A stretch of 64,000 nucleotides of DNA, from the NCBI GenBank assembly GCA_000827265.1, contig KN834749.1:1725500-1789499 (forward strand). Direction: 5' to 3'. The stretch is from Collybiopsis luxurians FD-317 M1 (lineage: Eukaryota; Basidiomycota; Agaricomycetes; Agaricales; Omphalotaceae). Positions 48,397 through 59,975 of the stretch are shown one piece after another (position 1 is the stretch's first letter; each line of letters opens with the position of its first letter). The translations under genes were made by a program, and so were the position numbers. The notes under the pieces were generated by a model. It had not been told where the DNA came from. It saw only the letters and a list, made by a program, of their open reading frames with translations, and ran no database searches.

Positions 48397-48844
48397 ATGC
48401 TACAATCGTCTCGAGCTCTACGCCTTGCCAGGGCTGGAGTTCAACTGCGAGGCAGACGTTTTGCTTCTCATGGAGAACCTCAATTCAATGAACCTTCTGG
48501 CTGGCTTTTTGGCGAAAAGGTGTGCAGTGAATTTCAATGCCTTCCGGCTTCGACCGACCGACCGACCTCCCTTCTCCGCAGCCCCCTCCACCAGGTCAGA
48601 AACGCGTAAAAGAAAGCTGGGAGAACATCTGGTATATTGGGATGTTTGGATCAATGGCTTTTGCTGCGGTCATGTTATACTACAAACCAGATAATAGGCA
48701 CGTTCCGCTTGCCCTTTTTCTTTCCATGTCCATTTACATTCCTGCAGCGTTGAAACTTGGGCCCTTCGCGAGGCCAAGGAACGTATGGAGGCTCGCGGTG
48801 AAATTTACAAGTACTCGCCGTCGTCGTCTTCGTCTTCTTCATAG
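48397..48844 (+). CDS. NADH:ubiquinone oxidoreductase ESSS subunit (NDUFB11-like)
   Basis: A small accessory subunit of respiratory complex I in the inner mitochondrial membrane. ATG 48397 begins MLQSSRALRLARAGVQLRGR, an Arg-rich presequence, then HGEPQFNEPSGWLFGEK. After an intron (ending CCGCAG) comes PPPPGQKRVKESWENIWYIG, a membrane helix (GMFGSMAFAAVMLYY) and KPDN. A second intron (48698-48747) has GC-AG ends (GCACGT...CTGCAG); splicing gives SVETWALREAKERMEARGE and a Ser-rich end, stop at 48844. The GEKPPPPGQKRxxExWE and WALxEAxxRM blocks match the ESSS family. The first intron carries a CGAC tandem (four units near 48547-48563). Confidence 0.88.
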
Positions 48845-48996
48845 AACATCATGTATTTCAATTAGTAGCATGTCCATTCCAAAATTATTATCTGCATTAA
48901 ATTTTGCTCTGCTCGAGTTGAATCGTACAAGAACACGCAACATTAGCTCTATGCTAAAATCTGGTCTATCTAGCCCAAGTCAATAGATTGAAAAAC

Positions 48997-49737
48997 TTAT
49001 TCATAACTCGCTTTATACTGTTCCTCGTTCAAAAGCTCCTCCAGCTACAACAAATCATAGTCAATGTAATGCCTACTGTTCGTTTTTGAAAGAGTACTTG
49101 CCTCGGAAGGATCAGACAGCTTGATTTTACAGAGCCAACCTTTCCGAAATGTTAGTTATTGGAGCGAACAAAGAGAAAATTCTCGTACCATTTTCTTCAG
49201 GTGACTTGTTAAGTAGACCGGGCTGGTCTGCAAGACCTTCGTTAATCGCTTCCACTGTTCCAGACACGGGCGCGTACTGCTAACATATCAGCAAAGTTCA
49301 TACGATCAGTACGGAACACTCACAATATCAGATGCAGCCTTGACACTCTCGACTGCTCCAATTTGGTCTAAACAGCCTAATATAAGCCACGTTTGCTCAT
49401 ACAAGATGTGCAATCCGCACCGTGCTGAGCTACTTTTGACCCCACTTGTGGAAGTTCGACAAAAACAACATCGCCTAGAGAAGACTGTGCATGGTTGGTG
49501 ATGCTAATGACCCCAACACCCGTCGCGTCGTCGAACGTTACACATTCGTGTTCAACTGTATACTTTTTCGCTGTTCAAACGCGACCCAGTTAATGTTTAG
49601 AAGATATCAAGGCGAGCGAAATGTCGGTACGCACTAACAAGGGTCCGTAAACCGAAGGGTCTGAAGGTTGCTCGTGGAACGTTGACGACCTGACGCCTTA
49701 ACAAAGTGCTTGAGGAAGCGAGGGTATGTCTTAGCAT
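48997..49737 (-). CDS. GCV3: Glycine cleavage system H protein, mitochondrial
   Basis: The lipoyl carrier of the glycine decarboxylase complex. The start at 49737, MLRHTLASSSTLLRRQVVNV, is a mitochondrial presequence. The mature part shows KKYTVEHECVTFD, GVGVISITNHAQSSLGDVVF, VELPQVGSKV, then QIGAVESVKAASDI, whose Lys carries lipoate, YAPVSGTVEAINEGLADQPG and ENGWLCKIKLSDPSEL. It ends LEELLNEEQYKASYE (stop at 48997). Length is normal for the family. Several 45-60 nt introns break it, including ones near 49320-49365 and 49130-49185. It is convergent with the complex I subunit gene and in tandem with mitochondrial EF-Tu. Confidence 0.94.
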
Positions 49738-50006
49738 CGTAACGATGAACTTTGAAGCAGACTGCAAAATTCGAGAAACGCAAAAAAATACACGGAGACC
49801 CGTTCCGTTACATTTACGTCAGAACCACCTTGATTAGATTAGATATGACTTGAATTCCAAGCTAGTTATACGTGTTGCAAATTTAGAAAATTAGCACATT
49901 CAGAGCTGGGTGTTTATGTAGATGCCATGCAAGGATGTATGTATGTAATAAAATATTGTAAGTAATCGAGCTCTCGGGCTGACCCTTAACAAGTCGTCAA
50001 AAGTAT

Positions 50007-51898
50007 TTACTCCAGAATTTTGGTGACAACACCGGTTCCAACTTGCGGGAAAGATTAATACACTATGGAGAATAGGAAATCGTTTTGCACTTACTGGTCT
50101 TATTCGCCTCACGAAGAGTAAAGCGTGAACCAACTTCGACGGCAAGATCGAAGATCAATTCACAGTCGAGCTCAACATTATCTCCGGGCATGGCCTAAAA
50201 TTGCCGTTAGGTGAATGTCCTACTGGAGGGCTTTCTGTATGCGCACCATTTTCTCATCGGCGTCGGGTGTCCCCTCGGAGAATTTCAAGTCAACAGTGAC
50301 ATCAGCGGTCCGCAGATATAACTGAGGTCGGTAGCCCTGCATGAACGGGGTGTAACGTCCACCTTCATCCTTTGTCAGAATCTATCACAGGAGTCATTTC
50401 AACGAGAAATCTACGTAAAAATCAAACCTGTACGTACATAGACCTGAGAACGGAACTTCCTGACTGGTTTCATGCTACCGGGTTGAATGAGGACTTGTCC
50501 GCGGCGAACTTGCTCACGCTTTATACCACGGAGAAGGGCTCCCATGTTGTCGCCTGCCTCAGCACGATCAAGTTCCTTGTGGAACATCTCTTTGGACTAG
50601 AGTTGAGTGACTTAGCTAAGTGAAACAACTCGGTAAAACGAACCGATGCCAGTGAGGGTGGTCTTGAACGATGAACCAAGACCGAGGACCTCGACTTCAT
50701 CACCTTTGAGAGCAGTACCACGTTCAACCTAGTTGTAAAAGCTCAGAAAGATTTGTGACAGGGACATAGAATACTCACACGACCGGTTGCGACGGTGCCA
50801 CGACCAGAGATGGAAAAGACATCTGAGGTGAATGTAAGTTTGAAATTTCGGAGAATACAAGTATGTTATTCACCTTCAATAGGCATTAAGAAGGGTTTCT
50901 CAAGGTCACCTAGGGGGAGGTTTGAGGACAGGATATAACAACTCTGAACAGAAAATTGACTCACGAATGGGGAGATCAAGCCATGCGTCGCAAGCCTTAA
51001 CAAGTTCCAGAATTTTTTCAGCACCAATTTCCTGATCACGACCTTCAAGGGCAGCAAGCGCAGACCCCATAACAATCGGAGTATTTTCTCCATCAAAATT
51101 GTAGGTCGAAAGAAGATCACGAATCTCCATATCTACAAGTTCCAGCATTTCCTTGTCGTTGATCATATCCACTTTGTTTATGAAGACAACAAGCTTTTTG
51201 ATTCCGACCTGCCTTGCAAGGAGCAAATGTTCACGAGTTTGGGGCATCTGTCCGTCGGTTGCAGAGACTACAATGATAGCACCGTCCATTTGTGCGGCAC
51301 CAGTAATCATGTTCTTAATGTCTGCAAGCGCGTCAAGAAAGGAGAAAGGTCAAACACCAAGAATGACGCACAATCAGCGTGTCCAGGACAATCAATATGA
51401 CCATAATGTCGTTCATCTGTCTCGTACTCTACATGAGCAGAGTTGATGGTGATACCTCGAGCTTTCTCTTCTGGTGCCTTGTCAATCTGAGCATAGTCGG
51501 TAAAAGTTGCACCGCCCTTCTCAGCAAGGACTTTGGTAATGGCGGCAGTCAGTGTTGTCTTTCCGTGGTCGACATGACCTTTGTTAGGGCAAAGTCAGGT
51601 AAAAAGCGCGTAACTAGTTGTAAAGATGACATACCAATGGTTCCAATGTTCATATGGCTTTTTGTACGGTTGAATACGGCATATCCTCTACGCGTAACTG
51701 CAAAACCAACGGTCAAGCGAATTTGGGACCGGAGAGAGGATTCACGAACCTATAGGTAGAGCAGCTTTTGGAAGAGAGAGACGAGGAAGCAAAGCTAGAA
51801 ACTTGTGAGATATTAGTCCGTATAAACTAAACAAAAAGCATACAAGAGAGAGAAGAGAAAGCAGGTGGCGCAGCTCTAGAAAGAGCAACCTGAAGCAT
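50007..51898 (-). CDS. TUF1: Elongation factor Tu, mitochondrial
   Basis: The GTPase that delivers aminoacyl-tRNA to mitochondrial ribosomes. Start at 51898: [18 protein letters not shown], a presequence with an early intron. GTPase motifs: [10 protein letters not shown] (P loop), [14 protein letters not shown] (switch I), DCPGHADYIKNM (switch II), NKVDM and GSALAALEG. Then come [18 protein letters not shown] (domain II), [37 protein letters not shown], and [20 protein letters not shown] to the end [10 protein letters not shown], stop at 50007. The DHGKTT and bacterial-type domain II/III wording separates it from the cytosolic factor at 7565. Introns are short (45-65 nt). It is divergent from PEX14, 104 bp between starts. 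Confidence 0.96.
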
Positions 51899-52002
51899 GG
51901 TGGTTGTCTGGAAACTTTTTGGAGCGGACGCGCGAAAATTATTTGAGGCTGCCGTACCGGCAAAGTCCGGAACGTGATTTCGTATTTTGCTCACTCACAC
52001 CC

Positions 52003-53121
52003 ATGTCAGATCGCGAAGAGCTCATTCGAAATGCAGTCGCGTTTCTTGCTGATCCAAAGGCAAGTACAACAAAGTAAATACTTCAATCAAACACCCTGAA
52101 ACAATAAACTAGTCACAAGCTTCACCACTAACTCAGCGTATCCAATTTCTGGAATCCAAAGGTCTTACCCCACCTGAAATTGATCTCGCCATTCGACAAG
52201 CTACAAATCAGTCTGCTGCTCCTACCTTGCCTTACAGAGTAGGTTATCCTTCTGTATTCGGTCAACCCTATCCATCTCCACAATGGGACTGGAGAGATTA
52301 TTTTGTACGCGCTCTTTCTCATGCCGAGGAGATTAATCATGTTCAACTACCCTATGCGCCAGATTACTGCCGTAGTGTCAGGGACTGTACTATACGGTGC
52401 AGTCTCTCTCTTCAAGGTATCTTCAATGACTTTTATAGTTCTGTGGAGCTTACTATATTTTTTCAGAAATATTTATCTCCGCACCTCCAGCCTCCGAATT
52501 CAACCGTCTATGAAGACGACAAAGATGCTCTGACAGCTCAATTTGACGCAGCAGAGGCTCTTTTGAAGGAAATTCAAACTGAAACTGCCGCCGTAAAACA
52601 AGCCGTGGAAGAACAAAAGGAAAAGGTAGACAAGACGACCAAAGATGTGGAATCCGTCGTATCCGAGATGAGGGACGCTGAGGCAAGAGCTCGCGACGAG
52701 ATGCGGGAAGTTAGAGACGAAATAAATACCATCAGAGATATGCTTCCCAAGGTAAATCTGATATTTCTCGCTCTTGAGAACTTCCTTACGCATCTCATTC
52801 ACATAGATGATTGAGAAAAACAAAGACATGCAAACACAATCTCTCGCTGAACTTCAGCAAGAGCTCAAGTCCTTGAAAGCTTTGCTTCTGAGCAGAGGCC
52901 CAACTATGTCTAGCACGCCGTCCCCAGCGCCAGTACTCGGTCGTCCGTCAATACCAGCCTGGCAGCTGGCCGCCAGCAACCCTGGTCCGACGTCGTTCAA
53001 TGCATCTTCATCAACAGTTCCTCCCATGACCACGTCGAGCGACCTCTCAACGTCAGGCACAACCAATGGAAAGGGCAAAGAACGTGAAGAGTCTGAAATA
53101 CTTTCAGCTCCAGCTTCATAG
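52003..53121 (+). CDS. PEX14: Peroxin 14, peroxisomal import docking protein
   Basis: Part of the peroxisomal docking and pore complex that receives PEX5. ATG 52003 starts MSDREELIRNAVAFLADPK; after an intron, SPLTQRIQFLESKGLTPPEI completes the conserved PEX14 N-terminal domain that binds WxxxF motifs of PEX5. A Pro-rich stretch follows (PYPSPQWDWRDYF), then, after the intron 52303-52362, a hydrophobic helix ITAVVSGTVLYGAVSLF and KKYLSPHLQPP. The middle is a long coiled coil (AQFDAAEALLKEIQTETAAV, EMRDAEARARDEMREVRDEI). A Ser/Pro-rich tail ends ILSAPAS. This order is typical for fungal PEX14. It is tail-to-tail with the golgin gene, with stops 68 bp apart. Confidence 0.93.
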
Positions 53122-53189
53122 CCTTCAATGTATCGTAAATATCTAAGTGCATTAGATTATCTCACTGTAGACTCGTAACGGCTTTTTAT

Positions 53190-56154
53190 CTACACTTTAG
53201 CAATTAATCTGCGTGTTTCCTGCGGTGTAAAATGTAAAATAATGGACAGCACCCGGACGAGGTTGGGCTATATGAAAAGAATCAGCACCTAGAATGCATG
53301 TTCACCGACAATCTCACCCTCATCTCCTTGTGCTCCAAAAATTGTAAGATGACATTGCGGAGGTATTCGAGATTTACTTCCTCTTCCTCCTTGCCGGCAG
53401 CGGCTTTATCTGTCGACGTACGACCGGAGGACGTCGACGAGGCTACGGAATCGGACGATGTAGAGGCAGGCTGGACCGATTCAGCTCGAGAGGTCCAATA
53501 CCCAACGCCCGGGTTCCGCTGGCGGTCAAGCAGCGCGGCGGAAGATTGAACCTTGCGTAATTCGTCGCGAAGAGTCTGGGAAAATTACGGTCAGACATTT
53601 CTGTCACAGATAGAGATTAAGGGACCCACCTTATTATTCGTACGTAGCTGATTTTCACGAGATCTAGCCTCTTCTATTCCCTGTTCGAGGACTTTAATCT
53701 TTGTATCCGACTCCGTTTCACGAGCAGTAACTGAGCTCTGGTAAGGTTTTAGAGATTGAAGACATTCGAGGCAATAATTACATACCTCATTTTCCTTGAG
53801 TTGGGTTATCTGCCTCTGTAGAGAAGATATCTCATTTTGCCGAATTACAAGCTGCTCCTGTAGGCGAGATATATGATTCTTCAAATCTTCGGCAACCCCT
53901 TCATCCACAGCTTTTGACTGAGTCGCCGAACCGAGCTGTCTATTGAGCCTCTCTGTTTCGCTGTTCTTTTCACGAAGTTTTCTGCTCCACTCTGCGTCAC
54001 TCTCGTTTCGTTCTTTTTCAACACTATTCAGCACCCTCCTCAGTTCCGTCAGCTTCCCCTCATACTTGGTTTCAACGGAAGCAAGCAGTCGTGCAGTGTC
54101 TGCCGAGGATGTAGAATCTTTATGGTTTAATTCATGCTCTCGCCGAGCGTCAAGTAATTCCTCGTTCAGAAGAATAATGCGATCTTCAAGCTCGCGAAGC
54201 TGATGCTGAAGCTCTGCGTTTTGACTCTGAAGGGACTCGAGATGCGCCTGAGAGGATTCGACTTCCGCCTGACGCAATTGAAGCTGCTCGAAAAATGAGT
54301 TCTTGTCACGCACAACGCTGTTGAGTGAGTTTTCAAGTTGAGTGATTCTGGAGTTTTTGGTGGATATCTCCTTGTCGTGCGTGGCCTAAGGAGGATGCAT
54401 TAGCAACAAACCATAACACGAAGAATATCGTCATACTTTCACTGTGATAGTGCCGAGCTCAAATTCGGCTCTTAGAGCCGCCAGTTCCTTCTCGTGACGT
54501 TCCTGAGCAGCAACAAGTTCCTTATCGAGCTGAGCTTTCAAGCCAGCTACTACTCTATCCCGTTCTACGCCGAGAGTTTCGATTTCGTTTCGATGCTTTG
54601 CCTTCTCTTCCTCTTCCCGGGCTCGTTCGTTCTTCTCCTTTTCCTTCAAGGCCGATGTCTCCTTGAGAGCATCATCCCGATCCTTCTCAGCTTTTGTTAG
54701 CTTCTGCCTAACTGTTTTGAGTAGGCTGATGGCTTTGACGCGCTTTTCCTCCTCATCTTTGATTGTTTCCTTCCCTTTCGCAATCTCTCCATTTAGCCGT
54801 TCGTTCTCCTCCTTGAGTTTTTGAGTCTCGTCTGAGCTTTCCTGAGACGCTTTGAGAAGTAGCTCTGATTCCTCCAGCTGCTTTTTAAGCTTATCAATCT
54901 GTTCAGATTGGGAATGTGATTCTAGTCGATGAGTATCGCGCATTTCTTCAATGCGACCCTCTTGAGCTAGTGAAATGAGTATAAGCGAAGCTCATTACAT
55001 CTTAAAGAAGCACTTGCTCTCGAGCTTGGTGTTGAGCCGCTTTATTTCGTCCTGCGATAGCTAATGAAACTTCAGGTTCAGATGTTGAATTGAGTCCAAA
55101 CAGGTATTTACCTCAATTTTTAATGAGATATTTTTGAGATAATCCCTTAAAGCCTCACTTTCTCGGACTGACTCCAGTGGCGTCAGTTCGCGCAGAACGG
55201 CATCAGCTGCTGCCTTCTCAGCTTGTAATCTCTTGAACGAAGTCGATACGTCTATAAACCTATAAGAGCGTGAAAGAAACACCCAGAGAAATTCGACATG
55301 CCCGTAAAACGTTGTTCAACCAGCTGAATTTGTTGCTGCAGCTCCTCAACGGTAGCTAAGGTCGAATTGATCGAGTGAGGGGAACTTTCTCCTGCTGATA
55401 ATTTTCCATCAACAGAATCATTTTCTATCTGAAAGCTTTCGCCAGGAGGTAGAGTCTGTCTATCCGCGTCCGGTGAGTGCGTATTTTCCTCGGCGGAGAT
55501 CGCTTCGAGGTTGAAAGCTTCATACTCTTTGTTGTCAGACAACTCGGCCTCATCTACTGCGACTTTTGAATCCTCGACAGTCTCTTCTACTTCGCCAGTT
55601 ACTGCATCTTTATTGATACTGTTGTCCTCAACGACGGGAAATTTATCCGGAACGTCATACTCATTACTTCCGTTTGTTGCTTCCTGGACTTTCGATATTG
55701 CCGGAAGGACGCCCAGCGGATCCTGGGATAAAGATGGCACTACAACAGGAGAGTCGGGAAGAGGTGTAGATGCCGGCGACAATGGATGGTCCCTAATAGA
55801 CACAAGAGGGGCCGGGGAAGCTCTACTGGATTGTTGAGGAGTTGTAGAACTAGATACTTCGCCAATTGTGAATGCAGCCGCCCGTAAACGTTCCTCTAAT
55901 GTAGATTTATGAGGACGGGGAGTTGGAGGGGACTTTTGTGGAGAGTTTGGAGCGCCAGAAGGCTGCGGAGAAAAAGATTTTCGTAAATTCGACAGCGCAT
56001 TTTCTGCCAGCTGAGCCGCCGTCGGGGAAGTTGCATCCACAGATTGAGCTCGAGAATGGGGCGAGGAACGGCCATCATTCTGCGCAGAATTATCGGTACT
56101 TCGTCGAGGCTGGGGTGCAAAAGTCTCTACTGCATGTCGGAACTGCGAGAACAT
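53190..56154 (-). CDS. GRIP-domain golgin (Imh1-like)
   Basis: A trans-Golgi tethering coiled-coil protein. Start at 56154: MFSQFRHAVETFAPQPRR. The first ~280 residues are Ser/Pro/acidic and disordered. From about 55250 down to 53630 there is nearly continuous coiled coil (for example TVEELQQQIQLVEQRF, ETQKLKEENERLNGEIAKGK, RELEDRIILLNEELLDARRE). The C-terminal GRIP domain is EEEVNLEYLRNVILQFLEHK, and then, only after splicing a 50-nt intron (about 53265-53314; GTGAGA..ATATAG), EMR/PNLVRVLSIILHFTPQE and TRRLIAKV, stop at 53190. That splice restores a canonical GRIP end, which binds Arl1-GTP. Head-to-head with MED5. Confidence 0.92.
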
Positions 56155-56231
56155 ATCTCAAGTCTGAAGCCATCACGTGAATACCAAGAAGAGAGTAACT
56201 GATAAAAATCCCATCTCCCTGTTCGACCATC

Positions 56232-59200
56232 ATGTTCATCTCTGAGATTACGAGCAACTGTTTTTATTCTGGCATATCGGCTGTAAAAGTCAGTCTTCGC
56301 GCGCATTGCATTCGCATTTCACCAATTTCTCTCGTCGTTTAGTGGGCCAGTCTCGTCAAATTATTTCTTGCCAAAGACACGTCCCATCAGACCAGAGAAG
56401 CAGTCGAAACCTCAATTAGCAGTCGGTGATCGCCGCTTCCATTTCCTTCAGCACCTCTTGATATTATTCACATTGTTAGATTCTGTTCTTGCCTTGTATC
56501 GGTCCTATCCCGGAGACCCTGCCCTTCACGAATACCTCAACTTCGCGCTCAAAGATGGAATGATATCCCTCGCGGTGTTTGTAGCAACGTTTCTCCAGGC
56601 TGCACGCTCCCCCGAGCTTCATAATCCCGCGACTTTGGATATGCTCTGTCGCATCGCATTGGATAGGAATTACTTGCTTGGGCAACCTCCCGTTGGTTCT
56701 GTAGTAGCCCTCGATGAATCGCCTATTGTCGTTCTAGGAGTTGTACAAGATGCTTTAGGACTGCTCCAAATAGCCCATTCTCTCCCCGTTTCCCACTTTC
56801 ATCAGCTCACCACCTCGTCTTCCCGGCTCGTCATCCGTAAGTGATTATAATCTCTCGCGTCGAAATCTCTTTCTCATTCACTACCGTAGTGCTATTATCC
56901 TGTATATCGGATATGTCACAAATATCCACTGCGCAAGCTGCGCTGCATTTTCAAACTGCAAATACGCTCTTACAAAATTTTCGCCTTTCGCACGATGTGA
57001 GGCAAGTTTTGGAGACGTTTATACTTACTCTTACCCTTGTACTGGGTGATGATGCTAAACTTGCCCGTGAAGCCCAAATGATGCATACAATGCAATTGAC
57101 ACTTGGGAAAGGTGATATTGTCGGTTCAAGTTCAACCACAGATTTGGTTACTTTGAGTTTAACTTTCCATACCCTTGTAAGTAATCGTGTAAATTCCGCT
57201 ATCGATCTAGTACTCATTTTGAATAGATTTCTCTCAGAGCAGGAGAATTTGGAATTGGAAATTTACAGTACTGCGCCGCGGTCTTGGTAGGCATATTCAG
57301 ATGGACCTCTTGGTCACCAACGACCTTTTACACTCAAGTGTTGCTGTGTTCCTTGATGTGCCTTTCTCACAATTCGAACATTAGCATTACGATATGGAAA
57401 TCGTTCGTTGTTGGGCGGGTATGCAAATTGACTTTTGCAAGATCCTGCGTTAATAGCTATCATAGCTCCCTCAACTGCTAGTAGCATTTGAAAAGTGTGT
57501 CACTGTAGAAAGTTCCGGTTCTGAATCCGACTGGGTAAGTTCTCGCTTTGTTCATTTGGATTTTATACTGAAATTCTCTAGAAACATGCAATGCAAAATT
57601 CCCTGTTTGCTCTGCTACGGCGTAATGACGAGCTGCTGGGTCTTTGCGACAATGTGATTGCTCGAGCTGAAGGGACTTCCGGTCACTCTCCGTAATATTC
57701 AGCAAATTCGAAACGAGCCATTTGCTAATTCTTTGTTTAGGTCACAGCCTCTAGCTCGCTCTCTTATGAGAGAATTGCAAGCTCATGGCCTCCTAGATCA
57801 GAGGCTCGCTGTGAGCATTGACCAAGGAATCGCGAATGACAACTCTCCAAATCTACGATCTGAAGCCCACGATGCAGGAATGACCTTAGAGGTGGGATAA
57901 GATATCCACTCAATACGGAATTTGATTGATACGCATATAGGCATTTCTAGAATCAAAATTGCTAACGGAAAACGAGGAGCATCGAACATGGTTGAGTCGT
58001 ATCCGGCGCGAGCCAGGTAGTCATGCTGCCTTTGGAAATTTTGTCAAGCAGGTGAGAAAAGGTGGCTTGCAGGACTGTGGAAACCGACTCAAATTTCGCT
58101 ACACAGCGCTTCACCAACGCCACCTCTCAGCTTGACGTCGAAGCCATGAGTCATTTATGTCGACTGCTGCACCACGAACAAACTCTAGACGCATTGTCTC
58201 TGCACATCAGTATTTCGGAATTAGTAGCCCACCCATTGTACTTTCTTGAAGTTTACAATTGCGAGACCGTCGGTGCGTAACGAACATGACTTCCGTCCCA
58301 TAGCTGACTTTGATATTGTTCGTAGGCGACCCTAAGACCGCACTCAGCCATCTAGGAGATGTTGTGCTATTCTTACATTTAATCCTAGCACGATTTGATG
58401 TTCGTCTTATTCGCATGCTACTTCATTGCCAAAGTCACGCTTTTCTCTAGTTCCAAACAACATCATTCTCTGTGAACGGAAGAACAATATCAACAGAATT
58501 CCTCAAAATGACTGCTAGAGCTTATGCGCGCGATTCACTCAGTGGCGCTGATTCTATCACTTTCGATACTTGGTTCAAAGAGCTTTTCGACAGCGAAGGT
58601 ATTGAGGATACGGTTCGTTGATCTAATCCACTCTCTCAAAAAAAAAAAAGAGCTGACTAGTCTAAAAATAGATTATTCGGTAAGTCAGAAAATCAATCGA
58701 TTAACTGCGGAAGAGCTAAATGAAAATACAGTTCTACGCAGCCAAAGACTTTGTTACGAATAGCTGCTTCTCTGGTCCTGCATGCTATCAGGCTGACTTT
58801 AGAAGGCAAAATGAACGTGGACACGCTTAGAAATGGGATTGGATATTTCACTGATCCCCTTCTCAACTGGACGCTGGAGGGGGTCGTGAAAGCTTTGATT
58901 AATGAGATCCACTTGAGAAAGTTGGTGTCTATCAGGTTCCGCACGATCATGATTTTTATTGTTTCCTAGGTTTAATGCGCCAATTCATGTTGAAGTCTTG
59001 CAGACCCTGTTGCTGTCTTCTTCATGCCCGCGTCTTGTTTTAGCGTTATGTGGACCTCGCGTTATGGCCCTCCTAGTTAATCAAGGCCAGAAAGGAGGCG
59101 TACCACCTGTTGCTCTCAACAACGAAGAGCTGCGGCGAGTCCTCTTGGCAGCTCTGGGAGCCCGCGAAGAAGGTTTGGCCCCCTGTTTGCGTGAGCGTTT

Positions 59201-59833
59201 ACAAGCTGATGCATCCCATCTTTAGCTCGGATTCGGAACGCTCTCGAAATAGGTTCTCATGTTTCTTGGCAAGATTACCCTAAACAAGCTATTAAGACAG
59301 CGCTGGATATGGCTCGCACCGCTAAGATCGCCTCGATTGACGTTGAACGCTGCTTAAAGGTTATGTCGCCCTCCAAATTCCTGCAAGTGCTCTGGTCAGA
59401 CCTTCTTGCGGCAGCCAGTGCATCAACGGAAATTGAAAGTAGCAGGCGTCTTGCAGTATTTATTCTCACTATGCCACGACCTACGACTAGTCCTCCGCTA
59501 CTTCCCATCTTTCTGCACAACGTTCTACCCTCGCTGATTATTCATATAGACAGTCAACAGGCCGGACCGGAGCAGACAATGAATGCCGAGTTGCTGGTGG
59601 CATTAGTTTCTTCGGTGCTCACCGCTGTGATGCATTTAGAGCTGGCCATGCATAGTGCATCTGTAAAACCCTTACCTGTCTTCGGGCAAACTAGCTCAGC
59701 GATGGCTAGAAGGCTCGTTTCTGACCTCCGGACACGAAGATTCAGTTACACCAGTAACACACTAGCCCAGCGGTTAAGTTCATCACAATCGTTTGTGAGC
59801 AATTTCCCAATCTTCATGGAGATTGGAACATGA
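56232..59833 (+). CDS. MED5: Mediator of RNA polymerase II transcription subunit 5
   Basis: A large tail-module subunit of Mediator (yeast Nut1). The chosen start, ATG 56232, gives MFISEITSNCFYSGIS, which resembles the family N-terminus (MSLxELTxxCFxxG). The GTCAGT..TTTAG intron then yields WASLVKLFLAKDTSHQTREA, and a further intron yields SVLALYRSYPGDPALHEYLN, MISLAVFVATFLQAARSPEL, PATLDMLCRIALDRNYLLG and VVLGVVQDALGLLQIAH. Later exons are helical and hydrophobic (LLQNFRLSHDVRQVLETFIL, EGVVKALINEIHLRKLV, RVLLAALGAREEGL) and end NFPIFMEIGT, stop at 59831-59833. Around 1,000 residues after removing many introns. Start and exon choice in 57290-58700 are uncertain. The start lies only 77 bp from the golgin start. 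Confidence 0.78.
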
Positions 59834-59975
59834 TAATGACGATGTTTGTATTTCAATTTACACGGCGATTACTTGATAAACATAAAATAATATTGTCGTA
59901 GAATATTTTTTAAACTGTGTTTGCCGGGGGAGCTTTACTCGAATTACTAATGCTTCCGAACTGCGGGACAAAAGG